A DNA stretch of 64,000 nt, from positions 143,030 to 207,029 of the forward strand of contig NZ_FUYA01000004.1 of the NCBI RefSeq assembly GCF_900167065.1. Reading direction: 5' to 3'. The notes beneath the pieces were generated by a model. The model saw only the letters and a program-made list of their open reading frames with translations. It had not been told where the DNA came from and ran no database searches. This DNA comes from Desulfobaculum bizertense DSM 18034. Lineage in GTDB: Bacteria > Desulfobacterota > Desulfovibrionia > Desulfovibrionales > Desulfovibrionaceae. Below, piece by piece: positions 39,136 through 48,178 of the stretch (position 1 is its first letter; each line of letters begins with the position of its first letter). A program made the translations under genes and the position numbers.

Positions 39136-39949
39136 TGTCCTTCAGGTTGGCATCACTCTGCTGTATGCCCTTGGGTCTATCCTCTTTATAGGTGGGATGC
39201 TCAGCTCGCGCCATGCGCTCAAAAAAGTCGCAGCCCTGCTCTCTGGGGCAGGCTTTGTGCTGCACAGCATTTTTCTTTTCCTGTGGTGGAACAGCTCTGG
39301 CATGGCAAGCCTTCTCGAAGGGAATTTCCACCTTAACCTGCTCGGCTGGGTGGTTTTAGCTATTTTTTACATTTTGTGGTGGAAAAAAAATCTGGAATTT
39401 CCTGCTCTTGCAGCCTCTCCTCTTGCCCTTTTGCTCTTCCTGTCCTCACTTGGACTGTCTGGCACAAAGGTCATTATGCCAAAGGCTTGGGCCGGACCAT
39501 TCTTTATGCTTCATATAGGAACGCTCTTCCTTGCCCTCAGCTTCCTGGCAATTGCCTTTGTGGCGGGAGCACTTTTCCTGCACCTTGACAAAAAGATCAA
39601 AGCCAAAGAAAAGCTCACTGGCTTTCGGCGAGACCTTCCGTCGCTCAATACCTTTGACCGCGCGAATCATCACGCAGTACTCTTTGGCTTTCCACTGTAT
39701 ACTCTTGGTCTGCTCTCCGGTTTTATCTGGGCAGGCTTTGCCTGGCAAAAAACCGTTACTGGCGACCCCAAGGAATGGGTGTCCGTCATTATCTGGCTTT
39801 TGTATGCCTATCTTTTTCATCAACGGCTTGCCATGGGCTGGCGAGGACGCAAGGCAGCTGTGCTTGCCATGACAGTATTCATATTTAGCGTACTGTCGCT
39901 TGTTGTCGTCAATTTCATGATGCCTTCTCACCACAACTTCATGCAGTAA
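39122..39949 (+). CDS. Cytochrome c assembly protein (CcsA/HemX-like)
   Basis: Polytopic membrane protein of 275 residues with about eight helices. The central stretch GTKVIMPKAWAGPFFMLHIGTLFLALSFLAIAFVAGALFLHLDKKIK and FDRANHHAVLFGFPLYTLGLLSGFIWAGFAW resembles the CcsA/CcmC heme-handling core. The usual tryptophan-rich WWD motif is only weakly visible, so it may be the HemX-type variant found beside hemA in many bacteria. The start is the ATG giving MELNNVLQVG, placed nine bases after GGAG and inside the end of the upstream gene. Confidence 0.8.
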   Translation: MELNNVLQVGITLLYALGSILFIGGMLSSRHALKKVAALLSGAGFVLHSIFLFLWWNSSGMASLLEGNFHLNLLGWVVLAIFYILWWKKNLEFPALAASPLALLLFLSSLGLSGTKVIMPKAWAGPFFMLHIGTLFLALSFLAIAFVAGALFLHLDKKIKAKEKLTGFRRDLPSLNTFDRANHHAVLFGFPLYTLGLLSGFIWAGFAWQKTVTGDPKEWVSVIIWLLYAYLFHQRLAMGWRGRKAAVLAMTVFIFSVLSLVVVNFMMPSHHNFMQ

Positions 39950-39951
39950 CC

Positions 39952-41307
39952 ATGAATCAGAAAATCTACCTTATCGGACTTAATCATCGGACCGCTGGTG
40001 TCGAAATTCGTGAAGCCTACGCGCTGAAGGACTGCAACACAGTGGAGCTTGGCCTTGTCAAAGCTGACGGACCTGTTCTCGAAGCCCTGACCCTCTCGAC
40101 CTGTAACCGTGTCGAGATTTTGGCCGTCACCACCCCAGAAGCAAACGAAGAAGACATCCTTCGCTTTTGGGCGTCCCACTGTGGAGGCTCTGTCCCCCAG
40201 CTCAAGCCCCATGTGTACATCCATGAGGGGCTTGCCGCGGTAAAGCATGTCTTCACCGTTGCCGCCAGCCTTGATTCCATGGTCGTTGGCGAACCCCAGA
40301 TTCTGGGCCAGCTCAAGGATGCATATCGCAAATCCATTGAGTATGGCTCGGCAAAGGTTATCGTGAATCGCGTACTGCACAAGGCATTTAGCGTGGCAAA
40401 ACGCGTTCGTACCGAAACCTCAATTGCATCCTCTGCGGTCTCCATCAGCTACGCGGCCGTTGAACTTGCCAAAAAGATCTTTGGCGACATGTCGGGCAAT
40501 CGGGCCATGCTGATTGGTGCAGGTGAAATGGCAGAGCTTGCCGCAACACACCTCATCAACACAGGCATCAAAGAACTGCTCGTTGCCAACCGAACCTTTG
40601 AACACGGTGAGGAGCTTGCACGCCGCATGGGCGGAAGCGCCATCATGTTTGAAGAGTTACAGCGCAAGCTTGCAGACGTTGACATCATTATCAGCTCCAC
40701 AGGTGCTACTGACGCCATTATTCGCGCCAAGGACCTCAAGGCTGTACTGAAAAAACGTCGCCAGCGTCCCATGTTCTTCATCGACATTGCTGTCCCGCGT
40801 GACATTGATCCAGATGTCAATGGACTGGACAATGTGTATCTGTATGACATTGACGACCTCAAAGAGGTTGTGGAAGAAAATATTGCTCAGCGTCGCGAAG
40901 AAGCAATCAAGGCTGAGACAATTATTGATTCCGAAACCCGTCACTTTGCCACCTGGCTGGAATCCCTCCAGCTGAACCCCACCATCTGTGATCTTCTGAA
41001 CTCCGGCGAAGCTATTGCAGCTCACGAGCTGGAACGCACCATGAAACGCCTCGGCACCGTGTCTGATGAAGACTACGAAGCCCTCCAGACGCTTGTGAAG
41101 TCCATTACCCACAAGCTCTACCACGAACCAATCACCTTCCTGAAACGTCGTACTCAGGAAGAAGGTTCTGCCCAGCGCTTCATTGATACAACCCGCCGCA
41201 TGTTCAACCTCGATCACGAAGACATTCCGGACAATGCACACGCAGACCGTAAGCGGTCCAACGTGGTCCAGCTCCGGGCAAATGGCGGTCCAGACTGTAG
41301 TAAATAA
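39952..41307 (+). CDS. hemA: Glutamyl-tRNA reductase
   Basis: First committed step of C5 tetrapyrrole synthesis: reduces glutamyl-tRNA to glutamate-1-semialdehyde with NADPH. The 451-residue product has GLNHRTAGVEIREAYAL, the catalytic Cys51 in LSTCNRVEI, VVGEPQILGQLKDAY, the NADPH-binding GAGEMAELAATHLI, VANRTFEHGEELARRMGG and SSTGATDAIIRAKDL, and FIDIAVPRDIDPDVNGLDNVYLYDIDDL. Only two bases separate it from the upstream membrane gene. Confidence 0.97.
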   Translation: MNQKIYLIGLNHRTAGVEIREAYALKDCNTVELGLVKADGPVLEALTLSTCNRVEILAVTTPEANEEDILRFWASHCGGSVPQLKPHVYIHEGLAAVKHVFTVAASLDSMVVGEPQILGQLKDAYRKSIEYGSAKVIVNRVLHKAFSVAKRVRTETSIASSAVSISYAAVELAKKIFGDMSGNRAMLIGAGEMAELAATHLINTGIKELLVANRTFEHGEELARRMGGSAIMFEELQRKLADVDIIISSTGATDAIIRAKDLKAVLKKRRQRPMFFIDIAVPRDIDPDVNGLDNVYLYDIDDLKEVVEENIAQRREEAIKAETIIDSETRHFATWLESLQLNPTICDLLNSGEAIAAHELERTMKRLGTVSDEDYEALQTLVKSITHKLYHEPITFLKRRTQEEGSAQRFIDTTRRMFNLDHEDIPDNAHADRKRSNVVQLRANGGPDCSK

Positions 41308-41337
41308 GTTGTTTAACCCTCTGTAAGTGAGAATTTC

Positions 41338-41673
41338 ATGCGCACCTACTGTATTGAAGACCTGAATTCCGAGCACATTGAGCGCCTGCGATCTCAGCTC
41401 ACTTCCCTTGGCCTCACAAGCGGCATGGACGATCTGTTTTGGCTTGATGTCCCAAGCAATCTGTACACTGCCGAGCAAAAGGATCATGCTGAAAAATGCG
41501 GTCCATACAGCCTTGGGCTGGAACTTCAGAAAGACAGCATCCGGTTGGAGCTTTTGGTCCGGGCCAGAAGCATTATGCGTTGCTCCTGCGTGGCCTATGC
41601 CACTCCAGAACAGCGGTTCTATGCCATTGAGTGGCTCGACAGACTGCTCAAAGAGCATGACATCCCTGCCTAA
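41338..41673 (+). CDS. Small conserved-looking protein, function unknown
   Basis: Predicted soluble protein of 111 residues that I do not recognise. It has an alpha/beta pattern with LDVPSNLYTAEQKDHAEKCGPYSLGLELQKDSIRLELLVRARSIMRCSCVAYATPEQRFYAIEWLDRLLKE. Three cysteines occur (one in KCG, two in CSC). The ATG follows a fair AGTGAG site. It sits between hemA (30-base gap) and tilS (15-base gap) in one direction, so it is probably co-transcribed and of housekeeping type. Confidence 0.75.
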   Translation: MRTYCIEDLNSEHIERLRSQLTSLGLTSGMDDLFWLDVPSNLYTAEQKDHAEKCGPYSLGLELQKDSIRLELLVRARSIMRCSCVAYATPEQRFYAIEWLDRLLKEHDIPA

Positions 41674-41688
41674 TGAGGGAGAACCGTC

Positions 41689-42717
41689 ATGAACAACTTG
41701 TCCCACTTACAGGACATCCCACCCAAGGCGGCCAGATTCTGTCTGTCCGTTCAGGAATTTCTCGAGGGAGAGCTTGGCCTCTCCCTGCGTGGGACCCACA
41801 TCCTTACTGCTTTTTCCGGGGGCGTTGATTCCACAACGCTCCTTCTTCTCTTCAAACTTTTGTCTTCCCGTCTTGGCTGCACCGTGAGCGCCGCTCATCT
41901 TGACCATGCCCTGCGGGAAGAATCTGCCGCAGAAGCCGAACATGCAGCAAAAATCTGTGCACGGCTTGGCATTTCGTTTTTTTCAACACGCATCGATGTC
42001 GGCGCCTTTGCGTCCGAACGCGGAATGGGGCTGGAAGAAGCCGCACGAACAGTGCGCTATGCTTTTCTGGAAGAACAGCGCCAGCGATGCAATGCAGACT
42101 ACATTGCACTGGGACATAACCTGAATGACCTTGCCGAAGACAGCCTCATGCGGCTTTCCAGAGGCACAGGCTGGCCCCAGCTTGCAGGAATGCAGGCCTT
42201 CAATCCCGAGCGTGCCCTACTTCGCCCTATGCTCATGTGTAGCAGAGAAGACATCGAAGCCTTTGCCACAGGGCTTGACGTAAAATGGGTCGAAGATCCG
42301 TCTAACGCAGATACGCGCTACACCAGAAACCGCATGCGTCACGAACTGCTCCCGCTTTTCATGCGTGAAAATCCCGGATTCCTGAACACCGTTGCCACTC
42401 GATGGCGGCTGGCTCAAAAAGACGCCACATTCTGGGATGCACAGCTCGCCAAGCTGATAGCGTCAGCGGAGCAAGATACAGAGGGGGCCTACACCCTGTC
42501 TGCACCAAAACTTCGCATGCAGCACACCGCAATGCGCCTGAGACTTTTCAAAATCCTTTTGGAGCGCCTTGGCCCCGGGCAAGTTCGTGCAGATAGTCTT
42601 TTTCGACTCGAAGAGACTTTTCAGCGCGGAGAAGGCGGAAAAACTCTACAATTTCCCGGTGATAAACGCGTCGTGCTCTCATCCAGAAGCATCACGTTTC
42701 TCCCCAAGAAAAAATGA
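41689..42717 (+). CDS. tilS: tRNA(Ile)-lysidine synthase
   Basis: ATP-dependent enzyme that attaches lysine to C34 of tRNA-Ile (CAU), changing its codon from AUG to AUA. The 342-residue protein has the PP-loop TAFSGGVDSTTLLLLFKLL, SAAHLDHALREESAAEAEHA, GLEEAARTVRYAFLEEQ, ALGHNLNDLAEDSLMRLSRGTGWPQLAGM, and RTRYTRNRMRHELLPLF-like sequence. It is shorter than E. coli TilS, lacking most of the C-terminal domains, as in several bacteria. The start follows GAGGGAG. Confidence 0.93.
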   Translation: MNNLSHLQDIPPKAARFCLSVQEFLEGELGLSLRGTHILTAFSGGVDSTTLLLLFKLLSSRLGCTVSAAHLDHALREESAAEAEHAAKICARLGISFFSTRIDVGAFASERGMGLEEAARTVRYAFLEEQRQRCNADYIALGHNLNDLAEDSLMRLSRGTGWPQLAGMQAFNPERALLRPMLMCSREDIEAFATGLDVKWVEDPSNADTRYTRNRMRHELLPLFMRENPGFLNTVATRWRLAQKDATFWDAQLAKLIASAEQDTEGAYTLSAPKLRMQHTAMRLRLFKILLERLGPGQVRADSLFRLEETFQRGEGGKTLQFPGDKRVVLSSRSITFLPKKK

Positions 42718-42819
42718 CTTTTTGTAACTATTCCATCCCCCTTACAGGGCTTTGCATTGACAGGGCGCTGTGAGAAGGATAGACCTTTGTGAAATTTTAA
42801 ACGTGTTAAGGAGGAACCT

Positions 42820-43491
42820 GTGAATATTCTGATTTTTGGCCCCAATGGTAGCGGCAAAGGCACTCAGGGCTCCCTGGTTAAGAAAAAGTACGACATCGAT
42901 CACATCGAATCTGGTGCTATCTTCCGCAAACACATCGGCGGCGGTACCGAGCTTGGTCTCAAGGCCAAGGCATTCATCGAAAAAGGTGAACTGGTTCCTG
43001 ACGATATCACTATTCCCATGGTTCTGGACGTACTGAAAAAGTCCTCCTCCAAGGGCTGGCTGCTGGACGGCTTCCCCCGCTCCATCGCTCAGGCCGAGAA
43101 GCTTTGGGACGCTCTCCAGAAAGACGGCGAAAAGCTCGACTACGTTATTGAAATCAAGCTCCCTCGCGAAATTGCAAAAGCTCGCATCATGGGCCGTCGC
43201 CTTTGCGCCAATGACCCGAACCACCCCAACAACGTTGGTATCCCGGCTATCGCGCCTAATGGCGACAAGTGCCGTGTCTGTGGTGGCGACCTGAGCGCCC
43301 GCAAGGACGACCTGGACGAAGAAGCAATCAACAAGCGCCACAACATTTACTACAACACTGAAGACGGCACTCTCGCAGCTGCCTACTTCTACCGCGACAA
43401 GGCTGCTGAAGCTGGCTTCAAGTACATCGAACTTGACGGCGAAGGCACCATTGACGAAATCAAGGATACCCTTATTTCTCAGCTTGCCTAG
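42820..43491 (+). CDS. adk: Adenylate kinase, metal-binding lid type
   Basis: Interconverts ATP plus AMP with two ADP. The 223-residue product has the P-loop GPNGSGKGTQ (residues 7-16), the AMP site GWLLDGFPRSIAQAE, and a long lid. The lid carries Cys129, His135, Cys151 and Cys154, spacing C-X5-H-X15-C-X2-C, identical in spacing and numbering to the zinc/cobalt/iron-binding site described in Desulfovibrio gigas adenylate kinase. It starts with GTG directly behind AAGGAGGAACCT. Strong codon bias toward C-ending codons suggests high expression. A terminator follows. Confidence 0.96.
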   Translation: MNILIFGPNGSGKGTQGSLVKKKYDIDHIESGAIFRKHIGGGTELGLKAKAFIEKGELVPDDITIPMVLDVLKKSSSKGWLLDGFPRSIAQAEKLWDALQKDGEKLDYVIEIKLPREIAKARIMGRRLCANDPNHPNNVGIPAIAPNGDKCRVCGGDLSARKDDLDEEAINKRHNIYYNTEDGTLAAAYFYRDKAAEAGFKYIELDGEGTIDEIKDTLISQLA

Positions 43492-43517
43492 TCGACTTCC
43501 ACAAGTTGCAAGCATTG

Positions 43518-43553
43518 GCCTCCGGGGGTATACCTCCGGGGGCTTTTCTTTTT
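43518..43553 (+). terminator. Rho-independent terminator of adk
   Basis: GCCTCCGG pairs with CCGGGGGC (one U-G pair) around ten bases, then TTTTCTTTTTC. Confidence 0.82.
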
Positions 43554-43618
43554 CTGTAGCCCAAGGGGCATGTTCCTCCCCACAGAATGGAACTGATTGT
43601 AAAGAAGGATTTTTTTCC

Positions 43619-44470
43619 ATGAAAACCCATCTGACCATTGGGCAAATTGATTACCTGAATATTCTGCCCCTCTTTCTCGCTCTCAAAGATCACATTCCCC
43701 CGTCTGACGAAATACAGTACGTCAAGGGACACCCTTCTCTCATGAACAGCGCAATGGCGACTGGTGACATGGATCTCGCTCCCGCCTCTGCCTTTGAGTA
43801 CCTTCTGCACGCAGAGCAGTACCGGGTACTCCCCAATCTTTCCATTACCGCACCACAAGGACGCGTCAAAAGCGTTTTTCTTATGAGTCCGGTACCACTC
43901 GCCGAGTTGCCACAGTGGATCAAGGAAAACGGTCCGACAGTGAACCTCACCAAGGCTTCTGCTAGCTCTGCTGCCCTGCTCAAGGTTTTATGGAAATTCT
44001 CCTGGAAGCTGCCAGAAGCAGAATGGAATCCCATTGAACCTGGAACAGGTCATACACTGGGCCGCCCCTTCCTTGAAATCGGCAATCTCGCCCTGCGTCA
44101 CTGGATTCGTCCGCCCGAAGGCTGGCACATTATTGACCTTGGGCAGGAGTGGCGTGATTTCACAGGTCTGCCTTTTGTCTTTTCGGTGTGGATTGTCCGG
44201 CATGGACTGAGTGAGGCGCAGCAGAATCTTCTGCGCGTGGTGGATGAGGCTCTGGAAAAAAGCAAGCTGACGTATAACAGTTACGTCTCACATATTGCCG
44301 AAATGGACGAATTCCATTCCTGGATTACCGAAGAACAGATTGAGGATTACCTGTCGACCCTTGATTACCGTCTTGGGCCAAATGAACAGGCGTCGCTTAT
44401 TCTCTTTGCGGACTACTGCCGCAAGCTGGGACTGATTCCCGGCAGCCCTGCACTGCGCTGGGCGCTCTAA
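43619..44470 (+). CDS. mqnA: Chorismate dehydratase (futalosine pathway of menaquinone synthesis)
   Basis: Removes water from chorismate to give 3-enolpyruvylbenzoate, the first step of the futalosine route to menaquinone. The 283-residue protein has a periplasmic-binding-protein-like fold: IGQIDYLNILPLFLAL, DMDLAPASAFEYLLHAEQYRVLPNLSI, VKSVFLMS, LTKASASSAALLKVL, IEIGNLALR-like sequence (LEIGNLALRHW), and DLGQEWRDFTGLPFVFSVWIVR. The start is the ATG giving MKTHLTIGQ; the open frame upstream runs into adk and its terminator. AAGGA lies nine bases before the start. Menaquinone is expected in sulfate reducers. Confidence 0.92.
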   Translation: MKTHLTIGQIDYLNILPLFLALKDHIPPSDEIQYVKGHPSLMNSAMATGDMDLAPASAFEYLLHAEQYRVLPNLSITAPQGRVKSVFLMSPVPLAELPQWIKENGPTVNLTKASASSAALLKVLWKFSWKLPEAEWNPIEPGTGHTLGRPFLEIGNLALRHWIRPPEGWHIIDLGQEWRDFTGLPFVFSVWIVRHGLSEAQQNLLRVVDEALEKSKLTYNSYVSHIAEMDEFHSWITEEQIEDYLSTLDYRLGPNEQASLILFADYCRKLGLIPGSPALRWAL

Positions 44471-44479
44471 AAATTGCAC

Positions 44480-44520
44480 AAAAAAAACCGGCGAGCACAC
44501 TCCCAAAGAAGCTCGCCGGT
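44480..44520 (-). terminator. Terminator of the trkA-trkH-ktrB-ktrA group
   Basis: ACCGGCGAGC pairs perfectly with GCTCGCCGGT; on the minus strand it is followed by eight T. It also lies just after the converging mqnA and could serve it partly. Confidence 0.85.
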
Positions 44521-44627
44521 TATATTGAGAGCCTCACACTTCCTCAGGCTCTCAGGGGCAACCTCTAGTCTGCTCGCGTCTGCGTACGGAAAGTTCCCCA
44601 ACTCTCCACAGACGCCAGCCCTTTCGA

Positions 44628-45281
44628 CTAGGGTTTAATTTTCTTAAGCATTTCTTCCTGCACAAAAATGACCAGTTCGTCACCCTTTTGCAGCATGGTG
44701 TCTGCCTGCGGCAAAAACTCAAAAGATGGCTTGGGATGATGACGAATAGCCACAACCTGCAAGCGGTATTTGTTTGTCAGGTCGAGCTGTCGCAAAGTTT
44801 GCCCTGCCCAGTTGTCGACAGTGAGCTGCTGAATCAGCACGCCCATGCCAAACGGCAGGTAATCTATAAGCCCCGGATGCGTCATGCGCAAGGCCAGCTG
44901 TTGAGCACCATAGCGTTCCGGGAAAAACACTTCATCAGCGCCAATCTTCGTCAGCACTTTTTCATGTTCCCAGCTAATCGCCTTGACCCAGACATTGGGC
45001 ACGCCCAGTTCCTTGAGGTGCAGACAGATCAAAATACTGGCTTCCATCGCAGCGCCAACACTGACGACCACATTGGAAAAATTCTGGAAACCGAGCTGCT
45101 CCAGCACAGTCCGGTCTGTTCCATCGCCCTGAAAAACACGGGTCAAATCGTCCTGGGCACGGCGGACAAAGTCAGGATTTGAATCCAGCCCGACCACGTC
45201 ATGACCAAGTTCCATCATGCGCTGAGCAAGAAAGTATCCAAATTTTCCCAGACCAATAATGCCAATTTCTAACGATTCCAT
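44628..45281 (-). CDS. ktrA: K+ uptake regulatory subunit KtrA (RCK domain)
   Basis: Cytosolic ring-forming regulator of a Ktr-type K+ channel. The 217-residue protein has a Rossmann RCK-N domain, IGIIGLGKFGYFLAQRMMELGHDVVGLDSNPD, with a NAD(H)/ATP-type GxGxxG and distal Asp. QDDLTRVFQGDGTDRTVLEQLG and VWVKAISWEHEKVLTKIGADEVFFPER follow, then an RCK-C domain (VDNWAGQTLRQLDLTNKYRLQVVAIRH) ending EEMLKKIKP. The downstream partner of KtrB: the two genes are 36 bases apart. TrkA proper has two RCK units, this one has one. Confidence 0.9.
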   Translation of the reverse strand: MESLEIGIIGLGKFGYFLAQRMMELGHDVVGLDSNPDFVRRAQDDLTRVFQGDGTDRTVLEQLGFQNFSNVVVSVGAAMEASILICLHLKELGVPNVWVKAISWEHEKVLTKIGADEVFFPERYGAQQLALRMTHPGLIDYLPFGMGVLIQQLTVDNWAGQTLRQLDLTNKYRLQVVAIRHHPKPSFEFLPQADTMLQKGDELVIFVQEEMLKKIKP

Positions 45282-45317
45282 GAGTCTCTCCGCGAAGCTC
45301 TTCCTCAGTACCTGCGC

Positions 45318-46691
45318 CTAGCCGATTGCCAGACGTTTTTCTGACCAGAGGAATTTTTCGTGACGATGCAGGTCCTGCAGGACCTGAAGAAAAATAATAG
45401 GGCCAAGCCTGCCCACAAACATAAGAACGGTGAGCGTCAGTTTGCCCGTTGTTGTCAGCTCTGGAGTAATCCCGGTCGAAAGCCCTACTGTACCAAATGC
45501 CGAAACCGCTTCAAAGAGGAGCTCAAGGAACTGTCCGCGAGTCTGATCGTGAGGGACAGCTCCGGTTTCACTGATGCACAGGATAAGCGTTGCAGCGACC
45601 ACAATGCAGCCAGCAAAAAATATCAGCGTCAACGCGCTATTTACCGAGCCTTCATCCAGAGCATAGTTTGTAATGACGGACTGTTTGCGTCCCTTGAGCC
45701 GAGAGCCAGCAAAGGCAAGTGCCGCACGAAGCGTCGTCACCTTGATACCACCAGCACACGAACCCGGCGCACCGCCAACAAACATCAAAAAAATCATAAC
45801 CAAAAGCGAAACGTTTGCCATTCCGCCAATATCCATTGTGTTGAACCCTGCGGTACGGCAAGTCACGGACTGGAAAAGTGAACTCAAGAGTTCATCCCCC
45901 AGTGCGTACTGCGTGTTTTCTGGTCGCAGCAGGAACTCACCAAGCAAAATGGCCAAGGCTCCGCCTGCGATAAGCCAGAAACTCATACGAAGCACAATGC
46001 AGGAATGCCATGAAATCTTATTCTGGATTCCCAGCAAGCTTTTTGAGCCTCGCAACGGGGTTCCTGTCAGGCGCTCAAGCAGTTCCAGCAGCACAATAAA
46101 TCCGAGGCCACCAGCAACAATAAGCACCATAAAAATTGCGTTCACACCCCAGTTTCCGCTCCACTGTGTCAGGCTGTCCGAATAGAGGGAGAACCCGGCA
46201 TTACAAAAAGCAGAAACCGAATGGAAGACTGCGGAATACGGCGAAAAGCCTTGAGGGTCAAGCGCATAGAGTATAACCGCCCCACTCGCCTCAAGGATAA
46301 TACAGGCCAGAACGACCCGTTTCAAAAAGATCCCAAGGCTAAATCGAGGATTATGCAGAAGCGTCTGACTGACGGCTTCGCGGTCATCAAAGGCAATGCG
46401 CCGCTTCCAAAGATACAGGACCAGCGAGGTGTAGGTCATCAGACCAAGACCACCAATCTGGATAAGCCCCAGAATAACGCTCTGCCCTGTTCGGCTAAAA
46501 AAGCTTCCAGTGTCCACCACTGCAAGACCTGTCACGCAGGTTGCCGAGGTGGCCGTAAACAACGCGTCAATCCAGCCAAGGCTTTTGCCCGGATGCGAAA
46601 AGCCCTGTTTGAGCAAAAGCGTTCCCACCAAAATGGTCAGCGCAAACGCTGCAATGGGATAAAAAAACGTTGGAATACGTTTTCGAACCAC
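45318..46691 (-). CDS. ktrB: K+ uptake channel subunit KtrB
   Basis: Membrane K+ translocating subunit with four M1-P-M2 repeats, 457 residues. The four selectivity-filter regions are visible, each with the key glycine: TSATCVTGLAVVDTG, SAFCNAGFSLYSDS, TCRTAGFNTMDIG and SAFGTVGLSTGITPE. A flexible glycine-rich region (MFVGGAPGSCAGGIKVTTLR) matches the KtrB intramembrane loop. It lies between trkH and ktrA in the same direction. Together with KtrA it should form a Na+-stimulated K+ uptake system of high affinity. Confidence 0.92.
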   Translation of the reverse strand: MVRKRIPTFFYPIAAFALTILVGTLLLKQGFSHPGKSLGWIDALFTATSATCVTGLAVVDTGSFFSRTGQSVILGLIQIGGLGLMTYTSLVLYLWKRRIAFDDREAVSQTLLHNPRFSLGIFLKRVVLACIILEASGAVILYALDPQGFSPYSAVFHSVSAFCNAGFSLYSDSLTQWSGNWGVNAIFMVLIVAGGLGFIVLLELLERLTGTPLRGSKSLLGIQNKISWHSCIVLRMSFWLIAGGALAILLGEFLLRPENTQYALGDELLSSLFQSVTCRTAGFNTMDIGGMANVSLLVMIFLMFVGGAPGSCAGGIKVTTLRAALAFAGSRLKGRKQSVITNYALDEGSVNSALTLIFFAGCIVVAATLILCISETGAVPHDQTRGQFLELLFEAVSAFGTVGLSTGITPELTTTGKLTLTVLMFVGRLGPIIFLQVLQDLHRHEKFLWSEKRLAIG

Positions 46692-46726
46692 AGAATACTC
46701 CCGATTCTTCCCTCGTCCCTCAGGTG

Positions 46727-48178
46727 CTACTTGCGCCAGAACTCAGGAACGAAAAGGATAATGACAGTATAAATTTCAAGCCGCCCAAGCAGCATACACA
46801 ATACCAGCAGCCACTTACCTAACTCAGGTATCTGTGAATAGTTATCGGTTGGGCCAACCATGCCGAGACCGGGACCAATATTGCCAATGCAGGCCACAAC
46901 AGCGGCAAAGGACGAGACAATATCGACGCCCATTGCAGCAAGACACAGCGATGACAGAATAAATACCCCAAGGAAAAGCAGGAAGAAACCCGTAATTGAG
47001 TTGAAAACTTCCGGGGGAACGATCTTTCCGCCAAGTTTAACACGAGTTACTGCTCTCGGGTGAATAAGCCTGAATAATTCTTTGTAGGAGTGCTTCATCA
47101 ACAAAAGCACACGCATGCACTTGATGCCACCACCTGTGGACCCAGCACAGCCTCCAACAAACATCAGGATAAACAGCAGAGCCTGCGGTAAAGCGGGCCA
47201 AAGTTCATAGTCAGCAGTTGCATAGCCGGTTGTGGTGATGATCGACGCAACCTGAAAAGACGTATAGCGCAGGGCCTGCCAAAACGAGTCGTAATTCTCT
47301 CCCCAGACAGAAAAGGTCGAGAAGAGAGTGAAACACGCAAACAGGCCAACAAAAAAGCGACATTCCGGATCCTTCCAGAAGACGCTAAGACGTCGACCGC
47401 GCAATGCCTGATAATGCAGGGTAAAGTTCACGCCTGCGAGAAGCATGAACACCGTGATGACTACATCAAAATAGACGCTGTCATACGCGGCAATAGAGGT
47501 ATTTCGTGTGGAAAAACCACCTGTCGCCATTGTGCCAAAGGTATGTGCCAGAGAATCAAAGAGGTCCATGCCGCCACACAGGAGCAAAAGAGTCTCAACA
47601 ATAGTGAACAGCACATAAACCTTCCACAGCAGAGAGGCCGTGTCCTTAATGCGAGGCTTGAGCTTGTCTGGCACAGGTCCTGGAACCTCAGCCTTGTAAA
47701 GCTGCATACCACCAACGCCAAGGAATGGCAGAATAGCAAGGGAAAGGACAATAATACCCATGCCACCAAGCCAGTGTGTCATGCTTCGCCACATGAGCAG
47801 GCCTTTGGGCATGGATTCAATTTCTGTCAGGATGGAGGCACCAGTTGTGGTGAAGCCGGAGACAGATTCAAAAACGCAGTCGGTAAAGCTCGGAATAGCG
47901 CCGCCAATCCAAAACGGCAACGCTCCAATAATGCCCGCTGCAATCCAGCCAATGGCAACAATAGCCATACCTTCGCGGTGGTTCATGGGCGCGGCTTCGG
48001 GATTTCCAAAGCCAAAAAACAAGCCAAGTCCCAAGCCAATGGCAATACCCATTGAACACAGGAGCGGCTGCAAACCACCATCACCATAATATAAGGAAAA
48101 ACCAAGAGCTAACAGCATGGAGAGTCCCACGCTGACAAGAATTGCTCCCACCACATGCAGGGTGTAACGCCAGCGCAT
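46727..48178 (-). CDS. trkH: Trk-type K+ transporter membrane subunit TrkH
   Basis: Membrane subunit of 483 residues with four P-loop repeats: SGFTTTGASILTE, GTMATGGFSTRNTSI, ITTTGYATADY and ACIGNIGPGLGMVGP. The intramembrane loop reads FVGGCAGSTGGGIKCMRVLLL. TrkH has two more N-terminal helices than KtrB, which fits the extra length here. The start codon abuts the trkA stop codon (TAAATG), so translation is coupled. It forms the Trk system with the adjacent trkA. Confidence 0.93.
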   Translation of the reverse strand: MRWRYTLHVVGAILVSVGLSMLLALGFSLYYGDGGLQPLLCSMGIAIGLGLGLFFGFGNPEAAPMNHREGMAIVAIGWIAAGIIGALPFWIGGAIPSFTDCVFESVSGFTTTGASILTEIESMPKGLLMWRSMTHWLGGMGIIVLSLAILPFLGVGGMQLYKAEVPGPVPDKLKPRIKDTASLLWKVYVLFTIVETLLLLCGGMDLFDSLAHTFGTMATGGFSTRNTSIAAYDSVYFDVVITVFMLLAGVNFTLHYQALRGRRLSVFWKDPECRFFVGLFACFTLFSTFSVWGENYDSFWQALRYTSFQVASIITTTGYATADYELWPALPQALLFILMFVGGCAGSTGGGIKCMRVLLLMKHSYKELFRLIHPRAVTRVKLGGKIVPPEVFNSITGFFLLFLGVFILSSLCLAAMGVDIVSSFAAVVACIGNIGPGLGMVGPTDNYSQIPELGKWLLVLCMLLGRLEIYTVIILFVPEFWRK

